DNA of 37,874 nt from Candidatus Uhrbacteria bacterium RIFOXYB12_FULL_58_10 (GCA_943354165.1 CALRBH010000008.1:1-37874); one strand, 5' to 3'; shown: positions 1 to 8,937, counted from the stretch's first letter. Made by a program: numbers and translations. Notes: generated by a model from the letters alone, not told the origin.

Positions 1-350
1 TTCAGGCCACCCCGCCAGGGAAGCGCCTCAAGGCCCTCAACCTCCTCTCCGGCGGCGAACGCGCCCTCACCTCAATCGCTCTCCTCTCCGCAATCATGGC
101 CGTAAACCCATCTCCGTTCGTCGTCCTCGATGAAGTCGATGCGGCCCTCGACGAATCGAACACCTACCGCTTCGCCTCAATTCTCGATGAACTCGCCAAG
201 CTCACGCAATTCATCGTCGTCACGCATAACCGCGCGACCATGGAAAAGGCGCGAGTGCTCTATGGTGTCACCATGGGCGATGACGGGGTGTCGAACTTGC
301 TCTCAGTGAAACTGGAAGATGTGGCAGATGGCGGAACGGCTCGCAGATAA
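1..350 (+). CDS. smc: Chromosome segregation protein SMC, C-terminal end (5' end outside window)
   Basis: Frame open from base 3: [56 protein letters not shown] signature LSGGE and Walker B/D-loop [11 protein letters not shown] typical of SMC. Confidence 0.95.
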   Translation, partial: QATPPGKRLKALNLLSGGERALTSIALLSAIMAVNPSPFVVLDEVDAALDESNTYRFASILDELAKLTQFIVVTHNRATMEKARVLYGVTMGDDGVSNLLSVKLEDVADGGTARR

Positions 351-356
351 AAGAAG

Positions 357-383
357 ACGCCCCTGTGAACCAGGGGCGTTTTT
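357..383 (+). terminator. Rho-independent terminator, shared by convergent smc and M16 peptidase
   Basis: ACGCCCCTG-TGAAC-CAGGGGCGT followed by TTTT. Confidence 0.8.
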
Positions 384-401
384 GATATGCAGACTTTGAA
401 T

Positions 402-1631
402 TCATTGACTATGCAGTCGAATGATCGTTCGTTCCTCGGTTGCAAGCTGGCGAAACTGTTCCTGCAATTCGTCACGCGAGACATAACGAGCATCGTGGGA
501 ATAATACCCGTAATCGTCACGCAACCACATTGCTCGCAGGATGCCCACCCATTCTTGAAATGAAGCGGGGCCAATGTGGGACTCAAGGTCAGAGCGTATG
601 CCAAGCCGCCACCTTCGTTCGCGCGCGGCAAGCTTATCTGACGGCACGCCGTTCATCGCGAGATCCGCGATCACCTCGCTCATCTGCGTGCTTGCCTCCG
701 CGAACTTGTCCGTTGCCGTAACGGCACCGATCGTACAGATTGCCTGGTCAACGTCGAACTCATTGTGGATGGAATACACGAGCCCTAATTCCTCTCGCAG
801 CCGACGAAAGATTCCGTCTTCCAGAAACGAAAGGGCCGTCTGACGAGGATGTGGAACAGTGAACGGATCTTTGATTCCCCACACGAACAAAATTCTGGGG
901 GACTCATTGATCTCCTCGACCGACTCATCAAATGCCCCGACCATTCGCATAGGAGGTGGTGGCAATGGACGTCGTGCGCCGGGCACGCCACCCATAGGCC
1001 AGCGCAGTACCTCCTCAAGCAACACCTCGTGTTTCACGCCTCCACACACAATGAGCGTGGCATTCCCAAACCGGTAGTCCCGTTCGAGACGGGCGTTTAC
1101 GTTCTTTGCAGAGATTGATCGAATCCCCTCCTCATTTCCAATCGGATGAAACGTCCAAGGCTCCTTCTCCTTAAAGAGCATCTTATCGCGGATTCGAAAG
1201 ACGGCATGATCGATCCATCTTTCCTTGTACTCCGCGAGAATCACCGAGCGTTCCGCTTCAACCTCCGGCTTCTTAAACCTTCTGCCGAAACACAGGTGGA
1301 ACAGCGCATTCACCATGGATGCACACTCCTCGACCGGACCGTCAAAATGGAATGCTGTGCAGGTCAGCCCAGTCATCGCATTATAATCCGTGTTCTGGGC
1401 CTCAAGTGCGCGTCTCAAGGAATGCTGAGCACGCGTCCCATCTTTCCCGATCAAATGCTCGATGAAATGCGCGAGCCCCGAATAGTTGGTGTCATCGACG
1501 CCACCCGTCCGGAACACCATCTCAGCATGGACGAATGCGGAACCGGTCTCTGCCGTAAGGACGGTCAGACCGTTGTCCAACACCGTACGACCAACCCGAA
1601 CCGGCATGTTTTCAAAGAACGTCGTCTTCAT
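402..1631 (-). CDS. M16 family (insulinase/processing peptidase-like) zinc peptidase
   Basis: HFIEH (HxxEH) zinc motif, downstream EAERSVILAEYKER, 409 aa; SD-like AGGAGA before ATG. Confidence 0.88.
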   Translation of the reverse strand: MKTTFFENMPVRVGRTVLDNGLTVLTAETGSAFVHAEMVFRTGGVDDTNYSGLAHFIEHLIGKDGTRAQHSLRRALEAQNTDYNAMTGLTCTAFHFDGPVEECASMVNALFHLCFGRRFKKPEVEAERSVILAEYKERWIDHAVFRIRDKMLFKEKEPWTFHPIGNEEGIRSISAKNVNARLERDYRFGNATLIVCGGVKHEVLLEEVLRWPMGGVPGARRPLPPPPMRMVGAFDESVEEINESPRILFVWGIKDPFTVPHPRQTALSFLEDGIFRRLREELGLVYSIHNEFDVDQAICTIGAVTATDKFAEASTQMSEVIADLAMNGVPSDKLAARERRWRLGIRSDLESHIGPASFQEWVGILRAMWLRDDYGYYSHDARYVSRDELQEQFRQLATEERTIIRLHSQ

Positions 1632-1734
1632 GTCTTTCTCCTTTTTTGTGCCCGGAAATCGGACCCATGACTCTAGGGGAATATCTGCACGCCGTCAAGC
1701 AATAAGTTCAAGGTTCTATGGCCTCCTGGAACGC

Positions 1735-1764
1735 AAAACCGCTCGGACATTCCGAGCGGTTTTT
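1735..1764 (-). terminator. Rho-independent terminator
   Basis: AAAACCGCTCGGA-CAT-TCCGAGCGGTTTTT just downstream of the 1777..2226 minus-strand gene. Confidence 0.75.
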
Positions 1765-1776
1765 GATCTCCTGAGC

Positions 1777-2226
1777 TTATCGAACGTGCAGCGTAGCAGC
1801 GCCGCCACCATCGCAAGTGATGTTGAAATCCCCTGCCGTCTTGCCGGAATTCGCAATCGCGAATCCGTAGGCGCCGAGCGCGTACGACTTGGTCCCGATC
1901 ATGATGGTGTGCTTCTTGGCGTCGCGGTTATCAAGCATCACGGTTGCACCCTTCGCGACGTTGATCTCGCCTGGCGTCCCGTGGCAGCCGATGAACTGGA
2001 AGCGATAGTCTCCGTAGAGGTCTACCGCTGCATCATAGGTAAGCGGGAGTACTGGGGCGGTAGCCGTACCAGCTGGCGCGTCATTCTTATCTGGAGTGAG
2101 GTCGAAATCCCCAGAAAGTTTAAGCTGCTTCACGAGCGAAGCTACGATGAGCAGCGTAATGAGAGAAACACACAGCGCGGCGAGCGATACGACAAACGTC
2201 TTATTAACCATGTGCTTTTCTGCCAT
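1777..2226 (-). CDS. Membrane-anchored cupredoxin-like protein
   Basis: N-terminal TM segment (FVVSLAALCVSLITLLIVASLV) and C-terminal cupredoxin-like pattern (GATVMLDNRDAKKHTIMIG...CDGGGAATLHV). Confidence 0.55.
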   Translation of the reverse strand: MAEKHMVNKTFVVSLAALCVSLITLLIVASLVKQLKLSGDFDLTPDKNDAPAGTATAPVLPLTYDAAVDLYGDYRFQFIGCHGTPGEINVAKGATVMLDNRDAKKHTIMIGTKSYALGAYGFAIANSGKTAGDFNITCDGGGAATLHVR

Positions 2227-2295
2227 ATGAAGTACGTGGGGGTTACTGCTTTATTGATCGAAGTGTGCCATACGGGGCTAAGTTGTGCAGAATCG

Positions 2296-2324
2296 TTGAC
2301 AATCTGCTCAAGCTCCCCTACACT
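2296..2324 (+). promoter_or_regulatory. Putative sigma70-type promoter for rpsP
   Basis: TTGACA (2296-2301), 17-nt spacer, TACACT (2319-2324). Confidence 0.55.
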
Positions 2325-2379
2325 CCCGTCACCGTAACAAAGCCGTAGCAAGCAGCCGCTCTACCTGTTTGCTGCATCG

Positions 2380-2470
2380 TAGTTAGTAGTAAGTAGTAAG
2401 TAGTTAGTAGGTTTTCCTCCTAAACACCGAACCTTTGACTACTAACTACTTACTACTAACTACTAACTCC
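2380..2470. repeat. Iterated-word inverted repeat, family A (TAGTTAGTAGTAAG)
   Basis: Left arm TAGTTAGTAGTAAGTAGTAAGTAGTTAGTAGG and right arm ACTACTAACTACTTACTACTAACTACTAACT are complementary over about 30 bp with one mismatch; right arm ends within 10 nt of rpsP ATG. Confidence 0.9.
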
Positions 2471-2476
2471 CGACAC

Positions 2477-2824
2477 ATGGTCTCCATCCGTCTCTCCCGC
2501 GTAGGTCGGCGCAATTCGCCAAGCTACCGCGTGATCGTCGTGCCAAAGCACAAGGACCCTTGGGGCGACGTGATCGAAATCCTCGGTCACTTCAATCCGT
2601 TGAAGAACCCTAAGGAACTCGTCATCGATGCTGAGCGCGTAAAGTACTGGATCGGCCAGGGCGCTGAACCGTCTGACACCGTGTGGAACCTGCTCGTGGA
2701 CGAAAAGATCGTCACCGGCAAGAAACACAACGTCACCCACATCAGCGACACCCGCCACGTCACATTGAACGAGGCAAAGAAGAAGGCAGAGCCAGCTCCT
2801 GCAGCTGAAGCTCCAGCCGCGTAA
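2477..2824 (+). CDS. rpsP: 30S ribosomal protein S16
   Basis: MVSIRLSRVGRRNSPSYRVIVVPKHKDPWGDVIEILGHFNP is the S16 signature; start set at 2477 because the ORF extension upstream encodes the repeat arm. Confidence 0.96.
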   Translation: MVSIRLSRVGRRNSPSYRVIVVPKHKDPWGDVIEILGHFNPLKNPKELVIDAERVKYWIGQGAEPSDTVWNLLVDEKIVTGKKHNVTHISDTRHVTLNEAKKKAEPAPAAEAPAA

Positions 2825-2828
2825 ACAT

Positions 2829-2858
2829 AAACTCCCGCCTACACGGCGGGAGTTTTGT
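2829..2858. terminator. Bidirectional terminator between rpsP and trmD
   Basis: AACTCCCGCC-TACAC-GGCGGGAGTT with T-rich flank. Confidence 0.8.
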
Positions 2859-3522
2859 TTTCGCGTTGTTTGCCCTTCCGCCACTCCTCTATCTTCTTAT
2901 GATCGCCCGAGAGCAGAACCTCCGGCACGCTCCATTTCTTATACACCTCCGGCTTCGTATACTGCGGATACTCAAGCAACCCTTCCTCGCCGTGCGATTC
3001 CTGTGCGAGCGATTCCTTTGCACCTAGTACGCCAGGAACGTTTCGCGCGATCGCATCGATCATCACAAGGGCCGGCAGTTCGCCACCGGTCAGAACGTAG
3101 TTCCCGATCGAAAACGATTCGTCCGCAATCTTTTCTTCGACGCGCGCGTCAATACCCTCGTACCGCCCACAAAGAAATATGACCTGGTCATATTTCGCCA
3201 ACCGAATCGCGTCCTGCTGCGTAAACGGCTTCCCCGAAGCCGATGTCACGATCACCCGAGTCTTCTTCCCCCTTACAACCCTTACCGCCCTTACCGCCCC
3301 ATCGAACGGTTCGATTTTCATCACCATCCCCGGCCCTCCGCCATACGGCGAGTCATCTACCTTATGATGCTTGTCCATCGCCCAGTCCCGCAGGTTGTGC
3401 GCGACAATCGAAATCAACCCGTTCTTCTGCGCACGCCCAAGAATCGACGCTTCCGCGTACGGAGCGATTACTTCAGGGAAGATCGTAATTACGTCGAAAC
3501 GACGGAGCTTGAGTTTGGGCAT
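2839..3522 (-). CDS. trmD: tRNA (guanine-N1)-methyltransferase TrmD
   Basis: FDVITIFPEVIAPYAEASILGRAQKNGLISI, YGGGPGMVMK, LCGRYEGIDARV, SIGNYVLTGGELPALVMIDAIARNVPGVLG. Confidence 0.97.
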   Translation of the reverse strand: MPKLKLRRFDVITIFPEVIAPYAEASILGRAQKNGLISIVAHNLRDWAMDKHHKVDDSPYGGGPGMVMKIEPFDGAVRAVRVVRGKKTRVIVTSASGKPFTQQDAIRLAKYDQVIFLCGRYEGIDARVEEKIADESFSIGNYVLTGGELPALVMIDAIARNVPGVLGAKESLAQESHGEEGLLEYPQYTKPEVYKKWSVPEVLLSGDHKKIEEWRKGKQRENKTPAV

Positions 3523-3526
3523 ACAA

Positions 3527-3557
3527 AAAATCGGCTACGAACGAGCGTAACCGATTT
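3527..3557 (-). terminator. Possible terminator/attenuator between khpA and trmD
   Basis: AAAAATCGG...CCGATTTTT inverted repeat with T-run. Confidence 0.5.
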
Positions 3558-3569
3558 TTGCCTTTCTGA

Positions 3570-3914
3570 CTAGATTCCGAGGTCGTCGATGGAGGCTTCC
3601 TGACGCTCCGCTGGAGCTGCCCCACTATCGGCCATCCCGTTCCCTTCCATCTCGCGCATGCGGCGGGAGCCTTCTGGCTCATGGATCTTGAAGTTCACAC
3701 GGGCGTTGTTCTTGGCCCCGACGATCTTCAGGAGCGTGCGGACCGCGCGCGCCGTCTGGCCCTGGCGGCCGATGACGTAGCCCATGTCTTCTGGATTTAC
3801 ATGGAGCGTGATGAGCACACCGCGCTCGTCCACCGTCCGTTCCGTCTTTACTTCATCTGGCTTATTTACGATGTTCTTAATCAGGTATTCCGTAAATTCC
3901 TGGTCTCGTTCCAT
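3570..3914 (-). CDS. khpA: KH-domain RNA-binding protein (KhpA/YlqC-like)
   Basis: LHVNPEDMGYVIGRQGQTARAVRTLLKIVGAKNNARVNFKI (GxxG KH motif); SD AGGAG upstream. Confidence 0.88.
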   Translation of the reverse strand: MERDQEFTEYLIKNIVNKPDEVKTERTVDERGVLITLHVNPEDMGYVIGRQGQTARAVRTLLKIVGAKNNARVNFKIHEPEGSRRMREMEGNGMADSGAAPAERQEASIDDLGI

Positions 3915-3989
3915 ATCAACTGTCTCCTAAATAAGTTAGTCAGCTTCCCTATGGTACTGCGAGGAGAAATGCCGTCAACTTGAGACGGA

Positions 3990-4796
3990 TTAGTCACGAA
4001 GCTTGTAGGTGACGTTCACTGTGAGCATAACTTCATTGGTTCCTGGCTGGATGACCGGACCGCCGCCTCCCATCCCCGATGACATCTTGTCGTAGGCATA
4101 GTAAGTAGCGGCGTCAGTTGCGTATTCCGTGTAACCGACAACGCGTTCGAGTCTGAGCCCAAGCTGCTCCGCAATCATGCCCGCGCGCTTCATGGAATCC
4201 GCCAATGCCTCTGCACGAGCTTCGTCCTTGAGGCTGCTTGGATCATCGATCGTGAAGTTAGGTCCGGAGATGTTGGTCGCCCCGTTCTGGCCGGCCACCT
4301 GGATGACGTTGGAAATTTTGTCCGTGTTGCGCACCTTCACGTTCACTTGCTGGCTCACGATCCACTCGCCCGGTTCGCTCTTACCGGTCTGCGGGTTGTA
4401 GGAGGTTTCCTGATACGCATTATAGGAAGAGGTCTGCACGTCATCCGCCACGATCTCAAGCGCCTTCATTTTATCGATGAGGGTGTTCATGGACTTGGAG
4501 TTCCTGTCCTGTGCCGAGGCCACATCCTTCCCGCGAGTCTCCACGCCAAAGGAAATGGTGGCGATATCCGGCCGGCCTAACACCTTCCCTACTCCCTCCA
4601 CATTAATGGTGTGTTCATACGGAACAGGCTTATCCAACCGCATGGTCTGCTGGATGGCCTGATGGGTTTTTGCCCCGAGGAATACAACTCCATAGGCGAT
4701 GAGGATGAGCAGGCCGAGCGCAAATGGGCGATTTTCTTTCCAGGTTGGGAACATAAGTTCTCTTAAAGATGAGTGATAATTGAGGGAAGTATACAC
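3990..4796 (-). CDS. SIMPL domain (DUF541) protein
   Basis: Signal/TM N-terminus, then INVEGVGKVLGRPDIATISFGVETRGKDVASAQDRNSKSMNTLIDKMKALEI...QTSSYNAYQ. Confidence 0.88.
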   Translation of the reverse strand: MYTSLNYHSSLRELMFPTWKENRPFALGLLILIAYGVVFLGAKTHQAIQQTMRLDKPVPYEHTINVEGVGKVLGRPDIATISFGVETRGKDVASAQDRNSKSMNTLIDKMKALEIVADDVQTSSYNAYQETSYNPQTGKSEPGEWIVSQQVNVKVRNTDKISNVIQVAGQNGATNISGPNFTIDDPSSLKDEARAEALADSMKRAGMIAEQLGLRLERVVGYTEYATDAATYYAYDKMSSGMGGGGPVIQPGTNEVMLTVNVTYKLRD

Positions 4797-4867
4797 CTTT
4801 TCCCTTCGCTTCGCAGGGCCTTACAAATCAGGCTTTTTTATCCCCATCTCCCACACACAGACACCCC

Positions 4868-4896
4868 TTGACAGGCTTTTCCGACTTCACTAAGAT
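4868..4896 (+). promoter_or_regulatory. Putative promoter of the 16S rRNA gene
   Basis: TTGACA (4868-4873), 17-nt spacer, TAAGAT (4891-4896), about 280 nt upstream of mature 16S. Confidence 0.6.
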
Positions 4897-5096
4897 GCCC
4901 GCACGCCGTTCACAAATATGGTCTGACCGAAACGAGGAGATCACATCTTCCGGGGTATCCCTGGGGTGTAGGAGTCCTAAGACCGTGTACGAGCCCGCTC
5001 TGTCACAATTGAACAAGTTTGACCTAAAGTTGTACGCAAATAAACAGAGCTGGATCGGAGATATCCTTTCAAGAGATTGATCGCAAGATTTGTCGC

Positions 5097-5116
5097 CTGG
5101 ATGGTTGCAACGTCTC
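5097..5116 (+). other. 16S processing stem, 5' arm
   Basis: CTGGATGGTTGCAACGTCTC, perfect reverse complement of 6757-6776. Confidence 0.85.
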
Positions 5117-5175
5117 CTGCTTCTTAACTGAAGCGAACCGACAGAGCTCTGACACCTTCTTCGGAAGATCAGAGT

Positions 5176-6677
<1,502 letters not shown>

Positions 6678-6756
6678 ACCAGGGAAACTATCACGCTATA
6701 TGCGTGACAAGTCCTAGGTCGAGATCAGATTCGTCTGATCGGAAAGACATCAAAGC

Positions 6757-6776
6757 GAGACGTTGCAACCATCCAG
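6757..6776 (+). other. 16S processing stem, 3' arm
   Basis: GAGACGTTGCAACCATCCAG, perfect reverse complement of 5097-5116. Confidence 0.85.
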
Positions 6777-6787
6777 AAGATAAATCC

Positions 6788-6816
6788 AAAACACCGGATC
6801 CCCCGGTGTTTTGTTG
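6788..6816 (+). terminator. Rho-independent terminator of the 16S transcript
   Basis: AAAACACCGG-ATCCC-CCGGTGTTTTGTTGTT. Confidence 0.8.
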
Positions 6817-7040
6817 TTCTTGGACGAGGTTTTAGGTGCACAATTCCCTATTGACCGTTCATCACGAATTTCATACACTGCTCCCGCTGTTCACAATGAA
6901 GTTATCGGTGTAAGTCTCTAGCCTGGATGAGATTTCGTTGAGCGACGAGCACCCATCCCGAGCCGTACTATCAAGTACGGTAAGCGGTGGGCGCGCAGGA
7001 GCGAGACGAAAGATCGCCAGGATAGAGGCTTACACATTAA

Positions 7041-7117
7041 GGGCGTGTAGCTCAGTTGGTTAGAGCGCGACACTGATAATGTCGAGGTCCCAAGTTCGAA
7101 TCTTGGCACGCCCACCA
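7041..7117 (+). tRNA. tRNA-Ile (GAT)
   Basis: Cloverleaf GGGCGTG...CACGCCC-A-CCA, anticodon loop CTGATAA, encoded CCA. Confidence 0.96.
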
Positions 7118-7193
7118 TCCTTCGCCCTTATGGGCTACGGATGGCAGGCCATTATGGCGAAGGATGTCCTCCGAAGCCGTAGCGTAGGAGGAC
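7116..7193. repeat. Composite palindromic element (family F) starting in the tRNA-Ile CCA
   Basis: CATCCTTCGCC (7116-7126) / GGCGAAGGATG (7156-7166), followed by GTCCTCC-GAAGCCGTAGCGTA-GGAGGAC (about 7166-7193). Confidence 0.8.
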
Positions 7194-7227
7194 GCGAATC
7201 GCGCACACAGCAGGCCCGAGAAAGTTA

Positions 7228-7302
7228 GCCGGGGTAGCTCAGTGGTAGAGCGCAGGCCTGAAGAGCCTGGCGTCGTGGGTTCAATTCCCACCCCCGGCAC
7301 CA
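7228..7302 (+). tRNA. tRNA-Phe (GAA)
   Basis: GCCGGGG...CCCCGGC-A-CCA, anticodon loop CTGAAGA, encoded CCA. Confidence 0.95.
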
Positions 7303-7336
7303 CAAAAAAGCCCTAACCCGTTTAGAGCTTTTTTGT
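7303..7336 (+). terminator. Terminator after tRNA-Phe
   Basis: AAAAAAGC..CTAA-CCCG-TTTA..GCTTTTTTG. Confidence 0.6.
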
Positions 7337-7373
7337 TTATCTGTGCTATCCTGTTCAGGAAATCATCGATTCT

Positions 7374-8510
7374 ATGATCCGTAAACTTTCCCTTACCGCC
7401 CTTACTACCCTTACCGCCCTTACTACCCCTCTCGCCTCCTTCGCGATCGCCCCAAACGATCCGTATGCGGATACGGTCTTTTCTGTCTCAAACCAAGTAC
7501 TCGCTCCCATGAATGCGCTGAGCGCGCCCGATGGTGTGTATGCAGACTTCCTTCAGAAGGATGCAAATGTAACTTTGGACATGGGCGCAGGCGAAGAAGG
7601 AACCGGCGACCTCGTCCTCACGATGAAGCCGTTAAACTTCGGGGCAAGCTATCGAGTAGAGTTCATGGACGCCACCTTCCTTATGTTGGAATCCAAGGGA
7701 GACTTTCTTCCACTGGATTCGGATGAAGAACTGGTGACCTACGCAGGATCAACGCCGTACCGCTATGTACGCATCACGAGTCTTCGGGAAGAAAACTGGC
7801 GTCTGGACTCCATCGAGGCAAAGACGTCCGTTACAGCTCCCATCGTGGAACCAACTCCTTCCCAACCTTCCGAACTTCTCCAACCTCCCAAACCCACCTC
7901 TCCACGCGGTCTCCTCCTGAAGGTCGTGGACGACAAGAACCCAATCACGGAAACGGATTCGATCGTGTACTCGATCGGCGCGGACGGAAAACGTCACGCC
8001 ATGCCATCGTTCAGTGTATTCAGTACGTGGTATGCGGATTTCAACGATCTTTCCTACATCGACATCGACCACTTGGCCGAGTACGCGCTTGGAAAGAACG
8101 TAACGGTGCGGCCGGGGACCTCCCTCGTGAAGATCACGACGGATCCAAAGGTCTATGCCATTGAACCGGGCGGCATCCTCCGCTGGATCACTTCAGAAAC
8201 GATCGCGATCCACTTGTACGGCGCCACATGGGCAAAACGCGTGATAGACGTTCCAGATACGTTCTTCGGAAACTACACGCTAGGAGAACCCATCTTCACG
8301 GAAATTCATCCAAACGGTTCCGTAGGGGTATTACCGGGTGGCGAAGTGGTCTATATCGAAAACGCGACGGCTCACACCATCCCTGGCGAGGTGTACACCG
8401 ACATGCGTTTCAACCCGGACTTCTTTGTCCCTATCAACAATACGCAGGAGGCAATGTATGGACACGGAGCGCCCCTGACGTCTGATCCGAACCTGCGGTT
8501 TCCGTATTAG
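7374..8510 (+). CDS. Exported protein with C-terminal repeats (DPKVYAIEPGGILRWI type)
   Basis: Signal peptide MIRKLSLTALTTLTALTTPLASFAIA; Pro-rich linker; repeat-like LVKITTDPKVYAIEPGGILRWITSE / VGVLPGGEVVYIENATAHTIPG. Confidence 0.75.
   Translation: MIRKLSLTALTTLTALTTPLASFAIAPNDPYADTVFSVSNQVLAPMNALSAPDGVYADFLQKDANVTLDMGAGEEGTGDLVLTMKPLNFGASYRVEFMDATFLMLESKGDFLPLDSDEELVTYAGSTPYRYVRITSLREENWRLDSIEAKTSVTAPIVEPTPSQPSELLQPPKPTSPRGLLLKVVDDKNPITETDSIVYSIGADGKRHAMPSFSVFSTWYADFNDLSYIDIDHLAEYALGKNVTVRPGTSLVKITTDPKVYAIEPGGILRWITSETIAIHLYGATWAKRVIDVPDTFFGNYTLGEPIFTEIHPNGSVGVLPGGEVVYIENATAHTIPGEVYTDMRFNPDFFVPINNTQEAMYGHGAPLTSDPNLRFPY
7390..7428 (+). repeat. Family C word array (CCCTTACCG/CCCTTACTA) inside the signal-peptide codons
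   Basis: CCCTTACCGCCCTTACTACCCTTACCGCCCTTACTACCC, two 18-nt units of two 9-nt words. Confidence 0.9.
7857..7900 (+). repeat. Family B word array inside coding sequence (Pro-rich linker)
   Basis: TCCTTCCCAACCTTCCGAACTTCTCCAACCTCCCAAACCC; reverse complement reads GTTTGGGAG GTTGGAGAA GTTCGGAAG GTTGGGAAG. Confidence 0.75.
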
Positions 8511-8598
8511 TTAGTAGTAAGTAGATAGTAGATAGTAGTGGTATATAAGTACGATTTTTTATCCAATCTACTTACTACTAACTACTCTCTACTAACTC
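8507..8598. repeat. Iterated-word inverted repeat, family A
   Basis: TAGTTAGTAGTAAGTAGAT... facing ATCTACTTACTACTAACTA...; left arm overlaps the TAG stop of the upstream gene. Confidence 0.85.
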
Positions 8599-8663
8599 TT
8601 GTAAAAACAAGGGGGTTTTGATAGCATGCCGTCGAAGTAGATTAAAGAGATAAGCAACTTGGT

Positions 8664-8739
8664 CGGACCGTGGCGCAGTTGGTAGCGCGCCTGGTTTGGG
8701 ACCAGGAGGCCGCCGGTTCGAGCCCGGCCGGTCCGACCA
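8664..8739 (+). tRNA. tRNA-Pro (TGG)
   Basis: CGGACCG...CGGTCCG-A-CCA, anticodon loop TTTGGGA, encoded CCA. Confidence 0.96.
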
Positions 8740-8763
8740 AGTTGCGTATCATTAAAAAATCGA

Positions 8764-8935
8764 TGGCGCAGCCCCGACGCCCCATGAAATCCGTGGGGTC
8801 GGGGGTCCGACCCGATCACGGCGTCGGACTTGGTAGCGCGCCTGGTTTGGGACCAGCCCCGACGCTGATGGTCGGGGGCCCGATCCCATCAGGCGTCGGG
8901 CGAGGCCGCCGGTTCGAGCCCGGCCGGTCCGACCA
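8764..8935 (+). pseudogene. Second tRNA-Pro copy interrupted by two palindromic inserts and lacking the 5' acceptor strand
   Basis: Blocks TGGCGCAG (8764-8771), TTGGTAGCGCGCCTGGTTTGGGACCAG (8830-8856) and GAGGCCGCCGGTTCGAGCCCGGCCGGTCCGACCA (8902-8935) are identical to and collinear with tRNA-Pro 8664-8739, separated by 58-nt and 45-nt inserts. Confidence 0.85.
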
Positions 8936-8937
8936 TT

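Noticed and set aside
6918-7303. Minus-strand ORFs MVGVPRFELGTSTLSVSRSNQLSYTP and MVPGVGIEPTTPGSSGLRSTTELPRL
   Set aside because: These are familiar false proteins made by translating the antisense of tRNA genes (here Ile and Phe).
8772-8901. Group I/II or protein-spliced introns in the second tRNA-Pro
   Set aside because: Inserts of 58 and 45 nt are too small for self-splicing introns, positions are wrong for known bacterial tRNA introns, and the acceptor 5' strand is missing.
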